Assembly: GCA_039707465.1 (NCBI GenBank)
Contig: CM077645.1
Location: forward strand, 147,556,503 to 147,620,502
Direction of reading: 5' to 3'
Length of the DNA stretch: 64,000 nt
From: Rhabdophis nuchalis
Lineage: Eukaryota > Chordata > Lepidosauria > Squamata > Natricidae
The notes under the pieces are model-generated. The model saw nothing but the letters and a program-made list of their open reading frames with translations, had not been told where the DNA came from and searched no databases. The translations under genes were made by a program, and so were the position numbers. Below are positions 30,816 through 41,066 of this stretch, piece after piece; position 1 is the first letter of the stretch, and each line of letters begins with the position of its first letter.

Positions 30816-31664
30816 TTATTTTTTTGATCTAAGTCTCTTGGCAATTGTATCTTCCACCTTCTCTCCCGGGCCCCCAGCGGGCGGGGCCATGGCTCCCCCT
30901 GCCCCCCCTGGATCTTCTCCCAGGACAGAGGAATGTTTTTTAAGAAAGGCTTCCGCCTCAGCAACTGTTTTAATCTTCACTCTACCTCCTTCCCAGAACA
31001 CCAGCATCCCTTCGGGTATCACCCACTTGAACCAGATCCCATGGTCAAACAATGTTTTAGATAAGAAGGAAAATTTCCTTCTGGCTTCTCTAATCTTTCT
31101 TGGAATCTGCTTCAAGATGGTAACCTCCTTTTGTTGGTAAATCATAGGACTCCCTCTTTGCGCCTTCAGGATTTCCTCTCTGGTTGACCTTCTGACAAAT
31201 TTTACATGTATCTCTCTGGGTACTTCATTCATCCTGGCATATGCAGAATTAATTCTGTAGACTAGGTCAATGTCCCCTCTGATCTCATCTTTAGGTTTAT
31301 GTAAATAGTCTGCAATAATTGTACTCATAAGATCAGGGAGACATTCACCATCCATCTCAGAAACATTCTGAAATCTCAAAAAGTATGTCATCCTTTCCAT
31401 ATCTATCGTAGTCACATGCCCATTTATTTCCACAACCTCATTAGAAACATTTTAAATCTCTCCCTTAGCCCCCTCCAGCCCCCCTTTCAATTCTTCATTC
31501 TTCTGTGTATTCTCAAGCACATGTTTTCGAGTGTCCAGTAATTCCTTTTTAAAATTGACATTTTCTGCCCTCTGGGCCTTAATTTCTAATACCAAATTTT
31601 GTATAACAGATTCAAGGGCAGTCATTCTTTGTTCAAGGCTTGCCAGCGTAGCTTCTTGTGCCAT
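30816..31664 (-). pseudogene. L1-type ORF1 of copy B, one nonsense codon
   Basis: Full-length match to the 282-codon ORF1 of copy C, from MAQEATLASLEQRMTALE to KRLRSKK. Codon 71, Lys in copy C, is a stop here (31452-31454, TAA), which cuts the protein inside the coiled coil. Downstream of it the frame is open again from 31433 to 30816 and includes the whole RRM-like and C-terminal domains. A single substitution, not decay, separates it from an intact frame. It may still yield an N-terminally truncated product by internal initiation, but this is speculation. Confidence 0.85.
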
Positions 31665-32535
31665 GTTTAGCTATTAAGATCCGTGCCAGTAAAATGGCGT
31701 TTTTAGGGTGGGGCTGGCGAGGCAGATCAGGAATCCAAAGTTCTCAAAGTTGTAGAGCTGCAGAATTCAGAAACCAGAAGAGAAACACTTTTCCAACTCC
31801 ATAGGTATAATAATGAAGGTAATCCAGAAAGGAAAACACAAATCCAAAAGAAAAAAATTCTTCATCAATAATTAGAGGAAGTCCAAATCACAAAGAGACA
31901 CTGGTAATTTTCCATAGGTCATAGTCAGTCGGGGACAAAGAGAAGCCATTTTCCGCCCAAGCTCAGAGCCCGAGGGAGAAAGCGGTTAAAAAGCAAAAAA
32001 GAAACTGTTTCAGCCAGACCTAGAGACATAATTGCAAACAAGCCACAAAGTACTTTCCCTTGTTAGAGACCATCCAGATTAAAAGTTTCCGATTCCTCGC
32101 AACGAGGCATTTCCGAGTGCCGCTTTTAGTCCAAGGGGGGGTTTTGGGGAACAAACACCCCCCTCCTGTCCCTTTCAGCCCGGCTGACAGTACAAAAAAA
32201 AAGTTTTAATAGCTCACTCTCCGCTCGCAGCTGAGGTCCCGAAAAGCCTCCCGACTCTTCCGATCGCCTCTCTTCATAGAATTAAATGGTGCCGCCAACC
32301 TTTGGCGAAGGAAAAGCCCCCCGCAGCATGTCCTCTTCGCCTAAGCCGAGGATCGGGGTCGCTTTCCCCACTGCCGTGGGGGGGGGGGGCTTCCCCGTCG
32401 AGCCGGCTTTACGGGAGAAACCCCAAACAAGGGGCTTCTCGCCCCCGCGGGGGGGCAGGAAAAGGAACAAAGCGGCGAGCGAACCCTAAGTTCGCCCGTC
32501 GCCGCTGGAGCCGGAACCGGAAGCCTCCAGCTATT

Positions 32536-32594
32536 GATACTACCCCGAAGGAGCACCTTTATAAACAATCCGTGCTCATTCCGCTATCATTTTC

Positions 32595-32596
<2 letters not shown>
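32536..32596 (-). mobile_element. Short piece of the host L1-like leader between copy B and an L2
   Basis: 61 bp left between two insertions. It begins immediately after the second TSD copy and ends at an (AAT)n tail. Confidence 0.5.
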
Positions 32597-32660
<64 letters not shown>

Positions 32661-33275
32661 GCTGAATTTATTAACCGCTCCCTCTCCCCACAGGGACTCG
32701 GGGCGGTGCACAGGGAGAATAAAAACCATAAATATACAGAAATACATACAATTTAAAACAGATTAAACAAACTCCTGTGCTAAAATCCCATTAACTAAAA
32801 ATCCCCACTCAATATAAATAAACAATTAAAAAACCCATAGAGAGAGAGACTACCCTAGGCCGGCCAGGCGGAAAAGATGTGTCTTTAGTTTCAGGCGGAA
32901 GGAGCGGAGGTCCGTGGTCGTTCTAATATCGGGGGGAAGGTCGTTCCAGAGGGCCGGGCCCGCCACAGAGAGAGCCCTTCCCCTGGGCGTCGCCCGCTGA
33001 CAAAGTCTAGTGGACGGCACCCGGAGAAGTCCCTCTCTGTGGGAGCGAATCGGCCGTGAGGATGTGTGAGGCAGGATCTGATCCCGCAGGTAGCTAGGTC
33101 CCGAGCCATGGAGCGCTTTAAAGATGATAACCAACACCTTGAAGCGCACCCGGAAGACGACAGGCAGCCAGTGCAGCTCGCGCAAGAGCGGTGTTACATG
33201 GGTGAACCTAGTGGTTCCCATAATTGCTCGCGCGGCTGCATTCTGAACTAACTGAAGCCTCCGGGTGCACCTCAA
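32597..33275 (-). mobile_element. L2-type LINE 3' fragment with (AAT)n tail
   Basis: The tail is an (AAT)n run of about 20 units at 32597-32658, then aaccgctccctctccccac. The minus strand encodes LSLRCTRRLQLVQNAAARAI through HWLPVVFRVRFKVLV to LKLKTHLFRLAGLG (33404-32850, with host sequence fused at the N-terminus). 5'-truncated at about 33275. Confidence 0.9.
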
Positions 33276-33974
33276 GCTCAAAGACCTTGAAGTATAGATC
33301 AAATGTTCAAAGGAAGAAAAAAAACAATGTTTCCAAGCCTCCAAGCCTCTAAGTGGCAGTGTTACTTCTTTTCCTCTACTTTTGCTTCCCTCTTTATATT
33401 CCAAACTTAAAGGAAAGAAGAAAAATTCTTAAAAAGAAAATAGAACATTGAAAAAAGAAAAAGAAATAAAGTCTTAATCAATAAGTATTGAAAAAAGGGA
33501 GAAATAAAAGAGAAAAAACCATTCCAGTTTGAAAAATAAGAAGCGTTTGTAAAAATTCCACCAATAAAAAGATTAAAGAAAAATAACACACTAAGTTTGA
33601 TTCAGGCTCAATCTCACCGCTTAACATCTTCTGTCTTCAATTTTAACTTTACTTTTGATCTTTTTGGGTATTCTCTAATAATAAAAATTTATCTCACCAA
33701 TTCGACACACTCTCTCCCGCTTTTCTTCTATTCTGGAGCTGCCCCAACCTTCAGCAGCTTCAATGGCTGCTTCTCTATCGCTAGAAAAAAGGGCTTCTCC
33801 TGTATCGATCAGGGACTTTGCGATGTCCCTGAGATCAGCAGGGTGTGTCCTTCTCTATCACCATCTCTGCGGGATGGTTTAGGTCCAAAGGGACCATCCA
33901 GTGGCAGAGATATCGACGGCGATCTTGGAGCTTCAAGATTGCACATCTTATTGTCGCAACGTCAGCCCCGCCTC

Positions 33975-34085
33975 GGAGCTGCAACTTTCTGTTTGTCTCT
34001 ATAGAATGTGTTATGGTAGTCCAACATGCTGAATTTCCTAGCGGATGATGTTCAGGGAGTTAAATTTACCTAAAAATAATTGACT
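33975..34085. repeat. Right 111-bp direct repeat (empty hAT site)
   Basis: Matches 27682-27750 plus 28827-28868 at 107 of 111 positions. It keeps TTTCCTAGCGGA uninterrupted, which is the pre-insertion form of the hAT target at 27743. Confidence 0.92.
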
Positions 34086-35270
34086 ACTTTGCATATTGCA
34101 CATGACAGTTTTATTGTACAAGCACCTGAATCAGCTACTACAGAAGGAACCTTGGCACAATTTTGACTAGTACATTATCTTACTAGGATTTAACTGCATC
34201 ATCATTATCAACTCACTGCATCTTAACATTGGAAAATGACTTTTCTTGATCTGATTAGAATATCTCTAGTTCCAGGAGTTTAGCTCAATTAGTCAACTCT
34301 TCTGAATAATGTTATCACATGCCTGAAGATTTAAAGGGCTTAGTCTTAATTTTGAATTTTTGTAAAAACAATACAAGAACGTGGCAGTTAAATATAGTGA
34401 CGAACCTTTCATTTCCTTCGCATTACATTAAATAAGAAATAACTTAAAAATTTCATATTTAAAACATTAATTTTTCAACTTCCTAGATCAGCATCCTTTC
34501 CCCTTCCAATCAAAGCTTTTTAATTGCTATATTCATGTTTCCTGTTCCTCCCTAACATTTAATCAAATCCTCCTCAGCTTTGTAAATATCTGGAACACAA
34601 GGCACATTTACTGGCATTTTTTTTTTTAACAACTTTTCCTGAGGGCTATTTTAAGTTCATTTCTATATTTGTTTTGAACATGAACCAAAACTACTTTCAG
34701 TTTCTGAGCATAAACTGAAGATTTCCTATAATCTATAATGTTTTGTTTTCTAGCACAGCGTTGCAGCATCATTGTACTTCATGCACAAATCTAAGTGCTA
34801 AATTGGAAAATTCAGCAAATAAGTTAAATTAGTTCCAAGCACATATAGTTTATTTTGCTACATTCTTTGAATTTAAACCTCAGTTTTTCTCTTTAAACAG
34901 AAACTCAGAGCAGACCATGTTTTAGAAACAGGCTATTTTAAAACTGATTAAGGTCAGGCACAAGTAATCGCAACCAGCCTACCTTCCATAGAATATCTGT
35001 ATATTGCACAGGTCAAAAAGAGAGCTGAGAAGATTTCTACATATTCCTCACATCCTGGTCATAAACTGTTTCAACCCTTCCCTTGAGACAGTGCTATAGG
35101 GCATTGCATGCCAAAACAACTAGACACAGGGACAGGTTTTTCACCTCATGCCATTACTCTGCTGAACACCTAATTCTCAGTGTTGTCTAATGCCTGTGTA
35201 TATTTACCCATGTAGTAGGGCTGTAGTATTGTAATTTATCTTTCTTATTGTCTTCTTTACTACACTCGCT
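34086..35270. other. Unassigned AT-rich sequence
   Basis: About 1.2 kb without a recognised gene or repeat end. Confidence 0.5.
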
Positions 35271-35279
35271 TATTGGCAT

Positions 35280-35815
<536 letters not shown>

Positions 35816-36910
35816 TTTATTCATAAAACATGAAACGCAGCCAACTGAACATTTAAAAATGCATATTACAAATACTATTGACTGGTGCTAATTGTTGGTA
35901 CAGTTTGCTGCCAGCATCCTAGGTATCAACCAAGTATCTTCGTAGAATATAAGATGTGCCAAGTAGCGCCGTTTTTTGCAGTTCTGCTGGTGTTATTGCA
36001 GGAAGCTGCAATTTGCTGAGATATTTAGTAAAGTTCTTGGACATGGTGCCAAGTGCCCCGATGACAATGGGTGTCACTGTGACATGCTTTATCCATAGCC
36101 GTGTGGTTTCGATGGCCAGGTCGCAATATTTCATGATTTTTTCTAGTTCTTTTTCTTCGACTCTGGCATCTCCAGGAACAGTGATATCAATGAACTGTAC
36201 ACTTCGGCCCTCTACAACCGTGATATCTGGTGTGTTGTGCGCCAAATGAAAGTCGCACAAGATCTTCACCCTCTCATTCTCGATAACCTTTTCTACTTTG
36301 TGTTCCCATGACTTTCTGGATACAGGTAAACAATATTTTTTACATAATGACCAGTGGATTAATTTAGCAACTCGGCCATGTCTAGCTTTGTAATCAGTTT
36401 GTGTGATTTTGCTGCATTCACATATTAAATATGAAACAGTTTCGACTTTGTTATTGCAAAGTTGGCAGTTTGGGTTGTCAGTGGATTTTTGAATCTTCGC
36501 TTTCATGGCATTAGTTTGTAGTGCTTGTTCTTGAGCGGCCAGTATTAAACCTTCCGTTTCTTTTTTTGATAGTTCCATCTTAAGCCATGTCCATGTCAAG
36601 TTGTCATCACATTTTCCTTCAATGTTTTTCAAGTGCTGTCCATGCAAAGCCTTGGTCTTCCATCTATTTAATCTGTCATCTAGCTGTTTTTCCTTATATT
36701 CTACCTTTGTTTCTGTTGTTTTTTATGCTGTTCTCCATTTTTACAGCCTGCAGCAATTTTTCTGTACTTCGGTTCACATAATCATTCAAACTTTGTTTTT
36801 CTTCTTCTACAATTTGATGGATTTGCAATAGCCCCCTGCCCCCTATTTTTCTTGGCAGGTACAACCTGTCAATGTCACTTTGTGGATGTAAAGCATGGTA
36901 TATATTCAAA
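35816..36910 (-). mobile_element. R4/Dong LINE, 3' half (C-terminal endonuclease region)
   Basis: Contains the 242-codon frame described separately plus about 100 bp of 3' UTR, and breaks at the TSD of ORF1-only copy C (36911-36927). It resumes at 38935. Confidence 0.85.
35919..36647 (-). pseudogene. R4-type LINE C-terminal zinc motif and restriction-like endonuclease, 242 codons
   Basis: R4-clade LINEs cut their target with a C-terminal restriction-like endonuclease, not an APE-type one. The frame shows a zinc-knuckle-like cluster CQLCNNKVETVSYLICECS (residues 61-79) in which the usual His seems replaced by Tyr73. It is followed by the endonuclease core PDITVVEGRSVQFIDITVPGD (about 140-160), with PD and a downstream Asp, then EKELEKIMKYCDLAIETTRLW (165-185). 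The end is YILRRYLVDT. The frame is open but is only the end of a polyprotein whose RT part is broken and separated by another insertion, so it is called a pseudogene. Confidence 0.8.
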
Positions 36911-36927
36911 AGTTTGTGTGTTTTCCG

Positions 36928-38917
36928 GCTTCCGGTTCCGGCTCCGGCGGCGACGGGCGAACTTAGGGTTCGCTCGCCGCTTTGATCCTTTTCCTGCCCC
37001 CCCACGGGGGCGAGAAGCCCCTTGTTTGGGGCTTCTCCCGTAAAGCCGGCTCGACAGGGAAGCCCCCCCCCGCGGCAGTGGGGAGAGCGACCCTGCTCCT
37101 CGGCTTAGGCGGAAGAGGACATGCTGCGGGGGGTCCTCCCTTCGCCAAAGGTTGGCGGCACCATTTAATTCTATGAAGAGAGAAGATCGGAAGAGTCGGG
37201 AGGCATTTCGGGACCTCAGCTGCGAGCGGAGAGTGAGCGTTTAAAACTTTTTTTTGTGTACTGTCAGCCGGGCTGAAAGGGACTGGAGGGGGGCGTTTGT
37301 TTCTAAAAAACCCCCCCTTGGACTAAAAGCGGCACTCGGAAATGCCTCGTTGAGAGGAATCGGAAACTTTTAATCTGGATGGTCTCTAACAAGGGAAAGT
37401 ACTTTGTGGCTTGTTTGCAATTATGTCTCGAGGTCTGGCTGAAACAGTTTCTTTTTTGCTTTTTAACCGCTTTCTCCCTCGGGCTCTGAGTTTGGGCGGA
37501 AAATGGCTTCTCTTTGTCCCCGACTGACTACGACCTATGGAAAATTACCAGTGTCTCTTTGTGACTTGGACTTCCTCTAATTATTGATGAAGAATTTTCT
37601 TTTTTTGGATTTGTGTTTTCCTTTCTGGATTGCCTTCGTTATTATACCTATGGAGTTGGAAAAGCGTTTCTCTGTTGGTTTCTGAATTTTGCAGCTGTAC
37701 AACTTTGAGAACTCTGGACTCCTGATCTGCCTTACCAGCCCCACCCTAAAAACGCCATTTTACTGGCACGGATTTTAATAGCTAAACATGGCACAAGAAG
37801 CAACGCTCGCAAGCCTTGAACAAAGAATGACTGCCCTTGAAACAGTTATACAAAATTTGGTATCAGAAATTAAGGCTCAGAGGGCAGAAAATGTCAACTT
37901 TAAAAAGGAATTATTGGACACTCGAAAACAAGTGCTTGAGAATACACAGAAGAATGAAGAATTGAAAGGGGGGCTGGAGGGGGCTAAGGGAGAGATTAAA
38001 AATGTTTCTAATGAGGTTGTGGAAATAAATGCGCATGTGACTAGGATTGATTTGGAAAGGATGACATATTTTTTGAGATTCCAGAATGTTTCTGAGATGG
38101 ATGGTGAATGTCTCCCTGATCTTATGAGTACAATTATTGCAGACTATTTACATAAACCTAAAGATGAGATCAGAGGGGACATTGACCTAGTCTACAGAAT
38201 AAATTCTGCATATGCTAGGATGAATGAAGTACCCAGAGAGATACATGTAAAATTTGTTAGAAGGTCAACCAGAGAGGAAATCTTGAAGGCGCAAAGAGGG
38301 ACTCCTATGATTTACCAACAAAAGGAGATTACCATCTTGAAGCAGATTCCAAGAAAAATTAGAGAAGCCAGAAGGAAATTTTCCTTCTTGTCTAAAACAT
38401 TGTTTGATCATGGGATCTGGTTCAAGTGGGTGATACCCGAAGGGATGCTGGTGTTCTGGGAAGGAGGTAGAGTAAAGATTAAAACAGTTGCTGAGGCGGA
38501 AGCCTTTCTTAAAAAACATTCCTCTGTCCTGGGAGAAGATCCAGGGGGGGCAGGGGGAGCCATGGCCCCGCCCGCTGGGGGCCCGGGGGAGAAGGGGGAA
38601 GATACAATTGCCAAGAGACTTAGATCTAAAAAATAACTTTGCCCTGGTTTTTCTTTTGAGTAATATTGTATGATATTTGTAATCTGGATTTTTGCAATTG
38701 ACTGACAGTATATAACTGAAAAATTTAGGAATATGTACTTGCTCCCAGCTTGTAGTGTTATGTGAAATGTTTCTTTTCTTTCTTTTTAATAATGTAATTT
38801 GAGGTTCCGGAGGAGCCGACGACTTTGACGTGACCACTCTCAAAATTTCTATGTAACCCTTACCCTACCCCACAAAAAATGTAAACTCAATAAAACTTTT
38901 TCAATATAAAAAAAAAA
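36928..38917 (+). mobile_element. ORF1-only L1 relative (HAL1-like), copy C
   Basis: A complete 1,990-bp unit: an 860-bp GC-rich leader starting GCTTCCGGTTCCGG, ORF1 (37788-38636), a 281-bp 3' UTR and a poly(A) end (CAATATAAAAAAA). A perfect 17-bp TSD AGTTTGTGTGTTTTCCG lies at 36911-36927 and 38918-38934. The host is the R4 element, which continues exactly after the second TSD. ORF2 is absent. Perfect TSD and open frame make this the youngest of the three copies. Confidence 0.92.
37788..38636 (+). CDS. L1-type ORF1 protein, 282 aa, intact
   Basis: The product should be an RNA-binding, trimerising chaperone as in L1. Residues 5-88 form a coiled coil (LEQRMTALETVIQNLVSEIK and following heptads). 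Residues 91-175 are RRM-like: MTYFLRFQNVSEMDGECL, DIDLVYRINSAYARMNEVPR and EIHVKFVRRSTREEILKAQR. Residues 178-245 match the L1 C-terminal domain: ITILKQIPRKIREARRKFSF and WFKWVIPEGMLVFW. The tail is Gly/Pro-rich and ends KRLRSKK. The ATG is the first in the frame after the leader. The nearest downstream sequence is 3' UTR, not ORF2. Whether it is expressed cannot be seen. Confidence 0.88.
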   Translation: MAQEATLASLEQRMTALETVIQNLVSEIKAQRAENVNFKKELLDTRKQVLENTQKNEELKGGLEGAKGEIKNVSNEVVEINAHVTRIDLERMTYFLRFQNVSEMDGECLPDLMSTIIADYLHKPKDEIRGDIDLVYRINSAYARMNEVPREIHVKFVRRSTREEILKAQRGTPMIYQQKEITILKQIPRKIREARRKFSFLSKTLFDHGIWFKWVIPEGMLVFWEGGRVKIKTVAEAEAFLKKHSSVLGEDPGGAGGAMAPPAGGPGEKGEDTIAKRLRSKK

Positions 38918-38934
38918 AGTTTGTGTGTTTTCCG

Positions 38935-40412
38935 ATCCAGGTTTTCCAGTTCAGCCAGAGTCCAGTTGATGATTTCAGCTGAATGGCGTATCACTGGAAC
39001 TGCCCATGTATTAATGGCTTTAATTATGTTTCTGGCATTCAGCTTTGATTTTAATATTTTGCGGACCCTCCTGATGTATTCCTTTTGTGTTGACTCTTTG
39101 ACTTTTTCATTCAAGATCTTATCTGCTTCCAATATGCCTAGGTACTTGTAGGCCTTTGCTATTCCTCGCTGCGTGGATAATATAGCACATTTTTCAAGTC
39201 CAAAGTTCATTTTGATGTCACTGCTGAACAGTTGAACTGTGTTGCGTATTGATTTAAGTTCAGTGGGGCTTTTCGCATACTTTTTTAAGTCATCCATGTA
39301 TAGTAGATGGTTTATCTTGCCATGTTGTCTTGAGATTTGGTATCCTAGTTTTGTGTTCTGTAGGATTATTGTCAGTGGAACTAATGCAATGTTGAACAGT
39401 AGTGGTGAAAGTGAATCTCCTTGGAAGATTCCTCGCCTGATATTGATTTCACCAATGTTCTCCCCATTTGTTGTTAGAACTGTTTTCCATATTTGCTTTC
39501 AAAAATGTACAGATATTTTTGCTAATTCCAAAGTTTTCCAGACAGGTGTTAATCCAGCTGTGGGGTAATGAGTCAAATGCCTTCTTGTAATCAATCCAAG
39601 CCATATTTAAATTTGTTTTCCTTCGTTTTGCATTTTTTAGTACCATTTTGTTCCTCTTGATTTTTTATAATTTCCTTTTTGTTCTACTGAATACAAACTG
39701 TTTTCTATCAGGTGATTGAATATTGAATTTCCCAGTATCCTTGTAAAAAGTTTGAACATTGTTGGCAGACAAGTAATTGGGCGATAGTTGTTTGGTTCTG
39801 TGCCTTTTTCTGGATCTTTCATTATCAAGTAAGTTCGTCCAGCTGTTAGCCATTCTTGCTTGTTGCATTTTGAAGCATTTGATCAAATTGAGTGGCCATG
39901 CGACGATGTAGGCTGGTTAGATGATTTAGCCAGTATCCATGCAGTTCATCCAGGCCAGGTGCACTCCAGTTCTTGACCTTCTTTGCTGGTTTTGTCACCA
40001 TGTCAGTGTTTATTACAATATTTTCCATCTTGTTTTGTATTGTTTGTTGTTGAATATCTTTGATCTAGGAGGCAGTGTTGTGTTCTACTGGGTTTTCCCA
40101 CAGTTCTTTCCAAAAGTTCAAAGTTTTTTCTTTACAAGGGTGAATATAAGTTTGGATTCGACTTTCATCAAGGGATCGGTAGAAGAGGTGTTGGTTTCTT
40201 CTGAACTTGACATTTTCACGATACTGTTTTATTCGTCCTTAGTATCTTTCAATTTTCCTTGCTGTTGCTATCGCACGTTGTTTTAGTTCTTCCATAATTT
40301 CTGTTATTGTTTTTTCCTCCAGGTTATATTTTTTGTGTGAACGATTTTTCCGCTTTTTGTTCTTTAGTTTTCCTTCTTTCAAGTACTTCAGATTGCTGAT
40401 ATCCCCTTGTAG
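38935..40412 (-). mobile_element. R4/Dong LINE, 5' half (reverse transcriptase), broken
   Basis: The minus strand encodes, in several frames, an N-terminal region (about 40400-40060), then KNWSAPGLDELHGYWLNHL (40028-39846), NYRPITCLPTMFKLFTRIL (39828-39637) and WIDYKKAFDSLPHSWI (39646-39449). The YMDD catalytic box (39289-39300) and the thumb to RHSAEIINWTLAELENLDRKT (39297-38935) follow. APGLDE.HGYW and IDYKKAFDS.PHSW are typical of R2/R4-type RTs. Frameshifts and stops between the pieces inactivate it. Confidence 0.82.
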
Positions 40413-40523
40413 TTTATTATTATTATTATTATTATTATTGTTGTTGTTGTTGTTGTTGTTGTTGTTATTGTTATTATTATTATTGTTGTTGTTGTTGTTG
40501 TTGTTATTAATAATAATAATAAT
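40413..40523. repeat. (ATT)n/(GTT)n tract between R4 copies
   Basis: ATT units with GTT variants, ending in AATAAT just before the 3' end of the next R4 fragment. Confidence 0.95.
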
Positions 40524-40976
40524 CTTTATTCATAAAACATGAAACTCAGTCAACTGAACATTTAAAAATGCATATTACAAATACTATTGACTGGTGCTAA
40601 TGGTTGATACAGTTTGCTGCCAGCATCCTAAGTATCAACCAAGTATCTTCTTAGAATGTAAGATGTTCCAAGTAGCACAGTTTTTTGCAGTTCCGCTGGT
40701 GTTATTGCAGGAAGCTGCAATTGGCTGATATATTTAGTAAAATGTTTGGACATGGTGCCAAGTGCCCTGATGACAATGTGTGTCACTGTGACATGCTTCA
40801 ACCATAGCCGTGTAGTTTCGATGGCCAGGTCGCGATATTTCATGATTTTTTCTAGGTTTTTTTTCTTCGACTCTGGCATCTCCAGGAATAGTGATATCAA
40901 TGAACTGTGCATTTCAGCCCTCTACAACCGTGATATCTAGTGTGTTGTACTCCAAATGACAATCTGTTTGTTGTTG
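40524..40976 (-). mobile_element. R4/Dong LINE 3' fragment
   Basis: Minus strand 40912-40628 encodes LEKIMKYRDLAIETTRLWLK and the end YILRRYLVDT, nearly the same as in the 242-codon copy. 5'-truncated at about 40976 at a (TTA)n tract. Confidence 0.85.
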
Positions 40977-40979
40977 TTG

Positions 40980-41017
<38 letters not shown>

Positions 41018-41066
41018 CGTTATTGTTATTGTTGTTATTCTTGTTGTTGTTGTTGTTGTTGTTATT
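40977..41066. repeat. (ATT)n/(GTT)n tract
   Basis: Compound ATT, GTT and ATC units at the 5'-truncation point of the R4 fragment. Confidence 0.95.

Larger units (their letters stand above)
29866..32525 (-). mobile_element. ORF1-only L1 relative (HAL1-like), copy B, with L2 nested
   Basis: The 5' end (CTTCCGGTTCCGG) is at 32523 and the 3' A-rich end (CAATATAAAAA) at 29866, minus strand. The 10-bp TSD TCCAGCTATT is at 29856-29865 and 32526-32535. An L2 (29907-30575) interrupts the 3' UTR; without it the unit is about 1,990 bp, the length of copy C. Sequence is very close to copy C through leader, ORF1 and 3' UTR. No ORF2. Its host is the L1-like element around it. Confidence 0.88.
28869..33974 (-). 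mobile_element. L1-like element (5' UTR plus ORF1), heavily nested
   Basis: Outside the nested copies, the minus strand reads from a GC-containing 5' leader at 33974 (gacgttgcgacaataagatg), through AT-rich leader 33276-33590 and 32536-32595, into a decayed ORF1 (about 29740-29218) and about 350 bp of AT-rich 3' sequence. No ORF2 is seen. Without the insertions 29866-32525 and about 32597-33275 it is about 1.75 kb. It lacks a clear poly(A) at 28869. Boundaries are set by the 111-bp repeats, so the unit is inferred. Confidence 0.5.
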
